Part shown: positions 1 to 6,298 of the stretch, in pieces
Layout: the number at the start of each line of letters is the position of its first letter
How positions within the stretch are numbered: the stretch's first letter is position 1
Notes under the pieces: model-generated
The model's input: the letters and a program-made list of their open reading frames with translations, nothing else
What the model was told of the DNA's origin: nothing
The model's database searches: none
Translations under genes and position numbers: made by a program
NCBI GenBank assembly: GCA_022709465.1
Contig: JAKLIT010000029.1
Span: 1-12,878 of the forward strand
DNA from: Candidatus Omnitrophota bacterium
Lineage (GTDB): Bacteria > Omnitrophota > Koll11 > Pluralincolimonadales > Pluralincolimonadaceae
Length of the DNA stretch: 12,878 nucleotides
Reading direction: 5' to 3'

Positions 1-1
1 T

Positions 2-1969
2 GAGTTCGGCGTGAAGGAGCCGCAGATATCCCCGCAGGGCAAGGACGAGATAGTCGTCCAGCTGCCGGGCATCACCGACAGGGACAGGGCTCTCCAGCTC
101 ATAGGCAAGACGGCGCTCTTGGAGTTCAAACTCGTCTCGACCGACTCCGACAAGCTGAACAAGGCGCTGCAGGGCAGTGTGCCCGCAGGTTTCGATCTCC
201 AGAAGGACGAGAACGGCGACCCCCTGCTGCTTGAAAAGGACGCGGTGCTGACCGGCGACGCGCTGACGACCGCGTTCATGAGCTTCGACCAGTCGCGTTT
301 CAACGAGCCGTACGTCTCCATTCAATTTAACGCGGAGGGCGCGAAGAAATTCGCGAAGATAACGCAGGATAACGTGGGCAGGCGGCTCGCGATAGTGCTC
401 GACGGCAAGGTCAAATCCGCTCCGCAGATAAAGGAAGCGATCCCATCGGGGCAGGCGCAGATAACCGGAAGGTTCTCGAAGGAGGAGGCGGGTGACCTCG
501 CGATAGTATTAAAGGTCGGTGCGCTTCCGGCTCCCGTATATATTGAGGAGGAGAGGACCATCGGCCCTCTGCTCGGGCAGGACTCTATAAATGACGGCAT
601 CAGGGCCACGCTTCTCGGCGCGGCTTTTGTCGGGGTTTTCATATTGGTCTATTACCTTTTCGCGGGCCTTGTGGCGGACATCGCGATGGCGCTGAACATA
701 CTTTTGCTGTTAGGCGCGATGGCGTATTTCAAGGTAACGATGACGCTGCCAGGCATCGCGGGTATCGTGCTGACCCTCGGCATGGCGGTTGACGCGAACG
801 TGCTGATACAGGAGAGGATGCGCGAGGAGCTCGAGGCGGGAAAGACGCTCGCGCAGGCGATAAGGTTAGGTTACGACAGGGCGATGAGCGCCATAATCGA
901 CTCCAACCTCACGACGGTCGTAGCCGCCATATTCCTGTTCCAGTTCGGCACGGGCCCGATACGCGGGTTCGCGCTGACTCTCATCATCGGCCTGTTGATA
1001 AGCATGTTCACGTCAGTTTTCGTGACAAGGGCCATATTCGAGACGCTGTTAGGGCTTAAACTGCTCAAGGGGCTGCCGATGCTCAAGATCGTCGGGACCC
1101 CGAAGTTCGATTATATTAAGATACGCTGGATATGCTACACGCTTTCGATAGCGGTGCTCGCGGTCGGCATGGGCGCTTATTTCATGAAAGGTCCGGATAT
1201 ATACGGCGTGGACTTCAGGGGCGGCCAGGTCCAGGAATATAAGTTCCGCGATGCGGTGGACGCGAAGGATGTGCGCGCCGCGCTTGCGGAGATCAACCTC
1301 GGCAACGCTTCCGTCCAGCAGCTCAGGGACGACCCAAAGGTCTTCATAATACGCACGCAGGAAGAGGTCACCGACGAGATATCTAAGAAGTTCGCGACGG
1401 CCTTCAAGGATAACAAGGCCGAGATAATCAAGATAGACAAGGTCGGGCCTTCCGTCGGCGGCCAGTTGAGGACGAAAGCGTTATACGCGATCGTCTTCTC
1501 GATGCTCGGCATCATGGTATACGTCGCGTTCAGGTTCAAGCACTGGTATTTCGCGCTGGCGGGCGTCATCGCGCTGTTCCATGATGTCTTCGTCGCGATG
1601 GGATTCATGGCGTTGGCCGGGCGCGAGATGTCACTGCTGATCGTCACCGCGCTCCTGACTATCGCAGGCTTCTCGATAAACGACACGATAGTCATCTATG
1701 ACAGGATAAGGGAGAACGCGAAGCTGAACCACAAGATGTCCCTGAGGGACCTCATAAACCTCAGCGTGAACCAGACAATGTCGAGGACACTGTTGACATC
1801 ATTTACGGTGCTCGTGGTCGTGGCAGTTCTATATATGTTCGGCGGCGAAGTCCTCAACGATTTCGCGTTCTGCCTTCTCGTAGGGTTCATGTCGGGTATC
1901 TATTCGACGGTCTTCATCGCAAGCCCGCTGATACTGCTGTTCCACGGCAATAAAAAAAGGAGCCTATGA
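2..1969 (+). CDS. secDF: SecD-SecF fusion, protein export membrane protein (5' end missing)
   Basis: SecDF is an RND-type accessory of the SecYEG translocon in the inner membrane; it uses the proton gradient to help pull exported proteins across. The frame is open from the first complete codon, so the true start and first membrane segment lie before the window. Residues are counted from the GTG at 11, which is not the start. SecD comes first: P1-type beta domain around 12-175, then six membrane helices, with GMAVDANVLIQER at 257-269 (D261 is the conserved proton-path Asp). SecF follows: DFRGG at 401-405, HD at 524-525 and SINDTIVIYDRIREN at 555-569. Two complete halves in one chain without a stop indicate a natural fusion, as in Bacillus SecDF, rather than separate secD and secF. 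The stop overlaps the next gene's start (ATGA). The family call is very secure. Confidence 0.97.
   Translation, partial: EFGVKEPQISPQGKDEIVVQLPGITDRDRALQLIGKTALLEFKLVSTDSDKLNKALQGSVPAGFDLQKDENGDPLLLEKDAVLTGDALTTAFMSFDQSRFNEPYVSIQFNAEGAKKFAKITQDNVGRRLAIVLDGKVKSAPQIKEAIPSGQAQITGRFSKEEAGDLAIVLKVGALPAPVYIEEERTIGPLLGQDSINDGIRATLLGAAFVGVFILVYYLFAGLVADIAMALNILLLLGAMAYFKVTMTLPGIAGIVLTLGMAVDANVLIQERMREELEAGKTLAQAIRLGYDRAMSAIIDSNLTTVVAAIFLFQFGTGPIRGFALTLIIGLLISMFTSVFVTRAIFETLLGLKLLKGLPMLKIVGTPKFDYIKIRWICYTLSIAVLAVGMGAYFMKGPDIYGVDFRGGQVQEYKFRDAVDAKDVRAALAEINLGNASVQQLRDDPKVFIIRTQEEVTDEISKKFATAFKDNKAEIIKIDKVGPSVGGQLRTKALYAIVFSMLGIMVYVAFRFKHWYFALAGVIALFHDVFVAMGFMALAGREMSLLIVTALLTIAGFSINDTIVIYDRIRENAKLNHKMSLRDLINLSVNQTMSRTLLTSFTVLVVVAVLYMFGGEVLNDFAFCLLVGFMSGIYSTVFIASPLILLFHGNKKRSL
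1957..1962 (+). promoter_or_regulatory. Shine-Dalgarno of the CDF gene
   Basis: AAGGAG lies at the very end of secDF, with only three bases (CCT) before the ATG at 1966. The site is strong but the spacing is unusually short, so initiation may depend mainly on ribosomes finishing secDF, whose stop overlaps this start. Confidence 0.6.
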
Positions 1970-2832
1970 GCAACAACAAGTTTGCCCAGATACGCAAACT
2001 GCTCCTGGTCATACTCGCGCTGAACTGGGGAGTGGCCATAGCGAAGATCGTCTACGGCCACCTGACGAACTCCGCCTCGATGTTCGCGGACGGGATCCAT
2101 TCGTTATCGGACGGCTCGTCGAACATAATAGGGCTCATAGGCATAGGCGTCGCTTCGCGCCCGAGGGACGTAGGGCATCCTTACGGCCACAGGAAGTACG
2201 AGACGCTCGCCTCGATGGCGATAGCGGTCGCGCTCTTCATGATAGCGTTCAGGCTGCTGAGCGATTCAGTCCATAAGCTGTGGCACCAGGAGCTGATAAC
2301 CCCCGAGGCGAACCTCCTGAGCTTTATCGTAATGGGCGTGACTATCGCGGTCAACATAAGCGTGATGAAGTACGAGCGCAGGAAGGGCAAGGAGCTTAAC
2401 AGTGATTTCCTCGTCGCGGATTCGCTGCATACGGGCTCCGACATTCTCGCCTCCGTCATGGTCGTCGTCAGCCTTATAAGCGTGCGGCTCGGCCTGCCTA
2501 TAATCGACGTCATCGCAGGCATGGTCATATCGCTTCTGGTCGGCTATGTCGGCGTAAGCATCCTCAGGGACAGCTCCAGGGTCCTGACCGATTACGCGGT
2601 CATAAATTCCCAGGATATTACCGAGACCCTGTCCGACATGAAAGAGGTCATCGGCTGCCACCGCATACGCACGCGCGGCCGCACCGATGACGTCCATGTC
2701 GACCTGCACATAACCGTGGACAGGAATATGAGCGTCGGGAAGGCTCACGACCTCTCAACCGCGATCGAGAAGCGCATACGCGAGAAGTTTTCCGGCGTCA
2801 CAGACGTGATGGTCCACGTCGAGCCCGCATAG
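1966..2832 (+). CDS. Cation diffusion facilitator (CDF) family transporter
   Basis: CDF proteins are inner-membrane antiporters that export divalent metals, most often Zn2+, in exchange for protons. The 288-residue length is typical (E. coli YiiP/FieF is about 300). An HxxxD pair stands in membrane helix 2 (H45, D49, inside ADGIHSLSDG at 41-50) and a second in helix 5 (H155, D159, inside ADSLHTGSD at 151-159); together these form the usual tetrahedral metal site. HPYGHRKYE at 71-79 is another family signature. Six hydrophobic segments end near 200. A C-terminal cytoplasmic ferredoxin-like domain (about 210-288) follows, with HVDLHITVD at 244-252 and VHVEP at 283-287. Histidines in both motifs favour zinc, but iron, cobalt or cadmium cannot be excluded from sequence. 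The start overlaps the secDF stop by four bases, and recJ begins one base after the stop. Confidence 0.93.
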   Translation: MSNNKFAQIRKLLLVILALNWGVAIAKIVYGHLTNSASMFADGIHSLSDGSSNIIGLIGIGVASRPRDVGHPYGHRKYETLASMAIAVALFMIAFRLLSDSVHKLWHQELITPEANLLSFIVMGVTIAVNISVMKYERRKGKELNSDFLVADSLHTGSDILASVMVVVSLISVRLGLPIIDVIAGMVISLLVGYVGVSILRDSSRVLTDYAVINSQDITETLSDMKEVIGCHRIRTRGRTDDVHVDLHITVDRNMSVGKAHDLSTAIEKRIREKFSGVTDVMVHVEPA

Positions 2833-2833
2833 C

Positions 2834-4549
2834 ATGCAGAAGGCCTGGGAGATAGATTCGATAGACCCCGCAAAGACCGAAGGCCTTTGCGGCCCGTTAG
2901 GAGTCACTCCGATACTCGCCCACCTGCTGTCAAAAAGGGGGGTCAATTCCGCCGAAGAGGCGCGCGCTTTCCTCGAATGCGGACTCGGATCTCTTCACGA
3001 CCCGTTCCTCTTCAATGACATGCCTAAGGCCGTCTCCCGCATCAAATCCGCCATAGATAATAAGGAAAAGATAATTATTTTCGGCGACTACGATGTCGAC
3101 GGCCTTACCGCGACTGCGCTGCTTTATAACACCCTGAAGGCATACGGTGCCGACATCCATAATTACATCCCCGACCGCGTGAAGGAGGGCTACGGCCTGA
3201 ACCTTTCCGCGATGGAGCACGCGCAAAAGGGCGGCCTAAAGCTCGCAATAGCCGTCGATTGCGGTATTACCGCGGCGGAAGAGATAAGTTTCCTCAATAA
3301 ACACGGCATAGATTCGATAATAATAGACCACCACGAGCCGGTCGAAGGTAAAATTCCGCACGCCCACGCGATACTCAATCCGCTGGTGCCGGGTTCGGGG
3401 TATCCCTATAAGCATCTCGCCAGCGTAGGATTGGTGTATAAACTTTCACAGGCCATGGGCAAGGCCCTTAAACATCCCGTCAGGGCCGTCGAGGACGACC
3501 TCGACCTTGTTGCTCTCGGTACGATAGCGGACGTGGCGCCACTGACCGGCGAGAATAGGACCCTCGTAAAGCACGGCCTTAAATACCTCGCGAAGACGAA
3601 GAGGCCGGGGTTGCGCGCCCTTATGGAGGTCGCGGGCATCGGCAGGAAGAAGGAGTTCTATTCGGAGACGGTCGGTTTCATCCTCGGCCCGCGGATAAAC
3701 GCGTCGGGCAGGATGAGCTCTTCCTCGCATTCGCTGAAACTGTTGCTGACGGAGGACAAGGAAGAGGCGATGAAGCTCGCGGAAGAGCTCGACAGGAGCA
3801 ACCGCGAGCGGCAGAAGATGGAAGAGGTGATACTGAAGGAAGCCGTCTCGAAGGTAGAGCGGGAGGTCAACTTCAAGGAGCATAAGGTCATAGTCCTGCA
3901 CGGCGATACATGGCACCCGGGCGTGATAGGGATAGTTGCGTCGCGCATAGTCGAGAGGTTCTACCGCCCCACGATACTCGTCGCGTTCGGTGGCGGTGGC
4001 GCCGGCCACGGAAAGGGCTCGGGCAGGTCTATAAAGAAGTTCCACCTTTTCGACGCGATCTCGAAATGCAAGGAACACCTGGTGGAATTCGGCGGGCACG
4101 AGCATGCGGCCGGCATAACGATAACAAAGGGCAATATAGATAATTTCAGGAACGCGCTCAACGTCATCGCGCATGAGACGCTGCAGCCGCTCGACCTCGT
4201 GCCGACGCTCGGCATCGACGCCTGGATATCCCTTAAGGACATAACGCCGAAATTAATGAAGGAACTTGCGATGCTTGAGCCGTACGGGGTGGGCAACAGG
4301 AAGCCGGTATTCGCGGTAAAGGGGCTCAAGTTGAAAGCCCCGCCGAAGGTCCTCGGCTCGAATACGCTCAAGATCTGGGTGACGGACGGGCAGATGACTT
4401 ATGAGGCGGTAGGCTTCAGGAAAGCCCTGGATTACAAACTCGATTCCGCCTCATCGGATTTTGATCTGGCTTTCACGCCTTCAGTTAACGTATGGCAGGG
4501 ACAGGAGATGGTGCAACTGCAGCTTAAGGACCTGAAGATCAGGCCTTAG
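2834..4549 (+). CDS. recJ: Single-stranded-DNA-specific 5'-3' exonuclease RecJ
   Basis: RecJ degrades single-stranded DNA 5' to 3' in RecF-pathway recombination, mismatch repair and fork processing. At 571 residues it matches the family (E. coli 577). The DHH phosphoesterase motifs are in order: DYDVDG 85-90, VDCG 141-144, DHH 165-167 and ALGTIADVAPL 227-237, whose acidic and histidine residues bind Mn2+. GPRINASGRM at 285-294 follows. The DHHA1 part has WHPGVIGIVASR at 360-371, GSGRSI at 395-400 and GGHEHAAG at 420-427, then a C-terminal OB-like domain. A glycine-rich run (386-397) before GSGRSI looks longer than in textbook RecJ. No convincing ribosome-binding site precedes the ATG; the CDF stop is one base upstream, so coupled reinitiation is likely. 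The last 11 bp overlap the 3' end of rpmB on the other strand. Identification is secure. Confidence 0.97.
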   Translation: MQKAWEIDSIDPAKTEGLCGPLGVTPILAHLLSKRGVNSAEEARAFLECGLGSLHDPFLFNDMPKAVSRIKSAIDNKEKIIIFGDYDVDGLTATALLYNTLKAYGADIHNYIPDRVKEGYGLNLSAMEHAQKGGLKLAIAVDCGITAAEEISFLNKHGIDSIIIDHHEPVEGKIPHAHAILNPLVPGSGYPYKHLASVGLVYKLSQAMGKALKHPVRAVEDDLDLVALGTIADVAPLTGENRTLVKHGLKYLAKTKRPGLRALMEVAGIGRKKEFYSETVGFILGPRINASGRMSSSSHSLKLLLTEDKEEAMKLAEELDRSNRERQKMEEVILKEAVSKVEREVNFKEHKVIVLHGDTWHPGVIGIVASRIVERFYRPTILVAFGGGGAGHGKGSGRSIKKFHLFDAISKCKEHLVEFGGHEHAAGITITKGNIDNFRNALNVIAHETLQPLDLVPTLGIDAWISLKDITPKLMKELAMLEPYGVGNRKPVFAVKGLKLKAPPKVLGSNTLKIWVTDGQMTYEAVGFRKALDYKLDSASSDFDLAFTPSVNVWQGQEMVQLQLKDLKIRP

Positions 4550-4766
4550 TTATCTTACCCGACCTTATGCAGGCGGTGCAGACCTTGATCGTCTTTATAA
4601 CGCCTTTCATGTTGACCTTGACCTTCTGCAGATTAGGGGTAAAACGCCTTATGCTCCTGCCGGTTATCTTGCGCCCGACGCCGCCGTCCTTCTTGGCCAT
4701 ACCGCGGCGCTTTATCTTCATACCGGCCATCTTGCCTTTTCCGCATATATCGCATACTTTTGACAT
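4539..4766 (-). CDS. rpmB: 50S ribosomal protein L28, cysteine-bearing (zinc-ribbon) form
   Basis: L28 is a small basic protein of the large ribosomal subunit, needed for late 50S assembly. This copy has 75 residues (E. coli 78). It begins MSKVCDICGKGKMAG, carries the conserved GRSIRRFTPNLQ segment at 36-47, and ends in a basic tail. Cysteine pairs C5/C8 and C63/C66 mark the zinc-binding form. The start at 4766 is fixed by the family N-terminus and by a near-perfect ribosome-binding site four bases upstream; the frame stays open further upstream to 5000, but that extension has no homology or binding site. It is the only - strand gene in the window. It meets recJ tail to tail with an 11-bp overlap and diverges from the TPR lipoprotein gene. 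In many bacteria rpmB lies near recG, as here. Confidence 0.96.
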   Translation of the reverse strand: MSKVCDICGKGKMAGMKIKRRGMAKKDGGVGRKITGRSIRRFTPNLQKVKVNMKGVIKTIKVCTACIRSGKITKA

Positions 4767-4770
4767 TACT

Positions 4771-4778
4771 TCCTCCTT
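4771..4778 (-). promoter_or_regulatory. Strong Shine-Dalgarno of rpmB
   Basis: Read on the - strand, AAGGAGGA ends four bases before the rpmB ATG. It is the best match to the anti-SD sequence in the window, as expected for a highly translated ribosomal protein, and it decides the start against the longer open frame. Confidence 0.85.
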
Positions 4779-4809
4779 GATGAGTCTCTGTTTAGTTGTT
4801 ATACGAATC

Positions 4810-4867
4810 ATCCCGAAGCTTATCCTGAAAATATCGAAGAGATTTTCAGGATGACTAAGCGAGGGAT
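4810..4867 (-). repeat. Long imperfect palindrome (stem-loop) in the putative rpmB leader
   Basis: The core is a perfect 11-bp inverted repeat: ATCCTGAAAAT (4822-4832) and its complement ATTTTCAGGAT (4842-4852) around a 9-base loop. Pairing resumes outward after a 4-base bulge: GCTT (4818-4821) with AAGC (4857-4860), then ATCCC (4810-4814) with GGGAT (4863-4867), giving about 20 pairs over 58 bases. There is no T-run on either strand, so it is not an intrinsic terminator. It lies between the predicted rpmB promoter and rpmB, so its transcript would be a 5' leader hairpin. It could be a regulatory leader element or a copy of a dispersed palindromic repeat; one window cannot separate these. Confidence 0.8.
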
Positions 4868-4885
4868 TTATCATAAGATTTAGTG

Positions 4886-4891
4886 TATAAT
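4886..4891 (+). promoter_or_regulatory. Candidate -10 box for the TPR lipoprotein gene
   Basis: A perfect TATAAT stands 69 bases before the lipoprotein ATG. No good -35 hexamer lies 15-19 bases upstream (GGGATT at the 17-base position), and the preceding TG touches the box instead of being one base away, so it is not a proper extended -10. That upstream position falls in the right arm of the palindrome. The box overlaps the opposing rpmB -10 by two bases. Confidence 0.45.
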
Positions 4892-4918
4892 GATAGCATA
4901 AATGGATTGAAACATCAA
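4890..4918 (-). promoter_or_regulatory. Predicted sigma70-type promoter of rpmB
   Basis: Read on the - strand, the -35 box is TTGATG (+ strand 4918-4913), then a 17-base spacer, then the -10 box TATCAT (4895-4890). A TG one base before the -10 gives an extended -10. Four of six and five of six consensus bases match at optimal spacing. Transcription would start near 4883, giving a leader of roughly 117 bases that contains the palindrome. The prediction comes from the sequence only. Confidence 0.65.
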
Positions 4919-4947
4919 TACCAAAAGCATGCACGTCATGCCCAAAC

Positions 4948-4952
4948 AGGAG
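4948..4952 (+). promoter_or_regulatory. Shine-Dalgarno of the TPR lipoprotein gene
   Basis: AGGAG is followed by an 8-base spacer and the ATG at 4961. It fixes this start rather than the GTG at 4883, which lies in the same frame but has no such site. The residues after 4961 form a signal peptide directly. Confidence 0.8.
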
Positions 4953-4960
4953 AAAAGAAT

Positions 4961-6298
4961 ATGCGTTCCGAGCCGAAGGCAATAGCGGGGGCTGCCGCAA
5001 TTGTTATGCTGACGGTCTGTGTCATCATTACAGGCGGATGCGGACGGTCTCATGAAAAGGAAACTTCTCCGGAGAAAGGAGATTATAATAAAGGCAGGGA
5101 GTATCACGTACAAAAGGATTACGACAATGCCATATCGGAGATGACGAAAGTTATTAATGCCGAACCCAACGCGGTAGACGCCCTGATAGTCCGCGGCGCT
5201 TCTTATGAGGCCAAAGGGGATTATGAAGCCGCGATCTCGGATTATTCCAAGGCTATCGCGATGGACCCAAAGTGTGCCATGCCCTATTTTAACAGGGGAA
5301 ACGCCTACCATTCCATGAAGAAAGACAGCGAAGCGATAGATGATTACAATAGAGCAATAGAGCTCAATCCGAATGATGGCCTTTATTATCATAACAGAGG
5401 AAATTCTTTTTTGGCGGTCAAAGGCTGGGATGAAGCGATCGCCGATTTCGATAAGGCCATATCGATGGACCCGAATGATGCAGGCGCGTATGCCAACCGC
5501 GCGTTAGCCTATGGCCAGCGCGGGCAATCGGAGCAGGCTATAGACGATTGCAATAAGGCGATAAAACTGGACCCGGACGGGTCAGAGGCTTATTATGAGC
5601 GCAGCAGGGCCTTATTTTTTCTGAAAAGGTATAAGGAGGCTATCGATGACCTGAACAGGATAATAGAGGCATATCCGCGAAATGCCTTCCTTTTTTATCG
5701 CAGAGGTATATCAAAGTACATGCTCATGGAAGAAGCATCTTATTCTGAGAATGCCGGCGGGGTTGAAACTGCGCTTAAGGGCGCTATATCGGACCTTTCC
5801 ATCGCAATAGAGATAGATCCGTGTTATGCGGATGCATATTGTTACAGGGGGTTTGTTTATGAGATGACCGGCGATATCGACTCGGCAATATCCGATTATA
5901 GCAAAGTGATAGAGATCGACAGTAACTATCCAAGTATATACTATTTTAGGGCAAGGGCATATGATCGAAAGGGATATTGCGACAAAAGCATTCTCGACCT
6001 TGATTGCGCAATAAAGTCCGATCCCGGCAATCACAACGCTTATTATTGCAGGGGCCGTGAATATATCAAGAAATTTGAGTTTGACAAGGCAATCCTGGAT
6101 TTCAATAGGGCTATCGAGATCGACAACAGCTCGGGCGGATCTTATTACGGGCGTGCTTATTGTAACTATTATAAAGGGGATTACAAACAAAGCTTGCAGG
6201 ATATTAAAAAAGCAGAGTCTCTCGGATACGAAGTGGATCCGGAATTTGCAAATGTACTTGATCTGCTATCAGGAAAAAATAAGATCATCAATAAATGA
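4961..6298 (+). CDS. TPR-repeat lipoprotein of unknown specific function
   Basis: The 445-residue protein starts with a lipoprotein signal peptide: a short charged N-terminus, a hydrophobic stretch at about 7-23, and a TGGC box placing the lipidated cysteine at C27. The next residue is Gly, so no Asp retention signal is seen and the outer membrane is the likely site if a Lol system exists. The rest is about 11 tandem TPR units of 34 residues (about 41-425), with repeating A/G at the helix packing positions and a recurring AIxDYxKAIxxDP pattern. Unit 7 (243-290) carries a 14-residue insertion. TPR arrays bind other proteins; no enzymatic motif is present. The gene is visibly richer in A and T than its neighbours. 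Its stop overlaps the recG start (ATGA). The function cannot be named; an envelope scaffold or assembly role is possible. Confidence 0.9.
   Translation: MRSEPKAIAGAAAIVMLTVCVIITGGCGRSHEKETSPEKGDYNKGREYHVQKDYDNAISEMTKVINAEPNAVDALIVRGASYEAKGDYEAAISDYSKAIAMDPKCAMPYFNRGNAYHSMKKDSEAIDDYNRAIELNPNDGLYYHNRGNSFLAVKGWDEAIADFDKAISMDPNDAGAYANRALAYGQRGQSEQAIDDCNKAIKLDPDGSEAYYERSRALFFLKRYKEAIDDLNRIIEAYPRNAFLFYRRGISKYMLMEEASYSENAGGVETALKGAISDLSIAIEIDPCYADAYCYRGFVYEMTGDIDSAISDYSKVIEIDSNYPSIYYFRARAYDRKGYCDKSILDLDCAIKSDPGNHNAYYCRGREYIKKFEFDKAILDFNRAIEIDNSSGGSYYGRAYCNYYKGDYKQSLQDIKKAESLGYEVDPEFANVLDLLSGKNKIINK

Larger units (their letters stand above)
4767..4960. other. Divergent intergenic region between rpmB and the TPR lipoprotein gene
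   Basis: This is the only intergenic stretch of more than about 25 bases in the window. It is AT-rich compared with the flanking genes. From left to right it holds the rpmB ribosome-binding site, a long imperfect palindrome, overlapping divergent promoter elements, a short inverted repeat (GCATG/CATGC, 4927-4941), and the ribosome-binding site of the TPR gene. No tRNA, small ORF with a ribosome-binding site, or terminator was recognised in it. Confidence 0.85.

Noticed and set aside
1793..1798. Perfect TTGACA hexamer in secDF
   Set aside because: No -10-like hexamer at 15-19 bases downstream; the nearest TATATA is about 31 bases away.
3446..4174. 242-codon open frame on the - strand inside recJ
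   Set aside because: Antisense to conserved RecJ motifs, no recognisable domain, low-complexity basic composition.
4822..4852. Inner stem-loop as an intrinsic terminator
   Set aside because: No T-run follows on either strand, and it lies upstream of both flanking genes, where no transcript needs to end.
4567..4854. 95-codon + strand frame opposite rpmB
   Set aside because: Antisense to L28 and its leader. The hydrophobic look comes from the complement of Lys codons (AAG read as CTT). No ribosome-binding site.
4927..4941. Short inverted repeat GCATG-CACGT-CATGC in the TPR leader
   Set aside because: Five-base arms are too short to separate from chance; kept only as a note in the intergenic entry.
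4883..4960. TPR protein starting at GTG 4883
   Set aside because: It would put 26 polar residues before the lipoprotein signal peptide and start inside the promoter region. The ATG at 4961 has a good ribosome-binding site.
4767..5000. Longer rpmB with a start at 5000 (78 extra residues)
   Set aside because: The extension crosses the palindrome and the predicted promoter and has no homology to L28. The strong ribosome-binding site sits right before the start at 4766.
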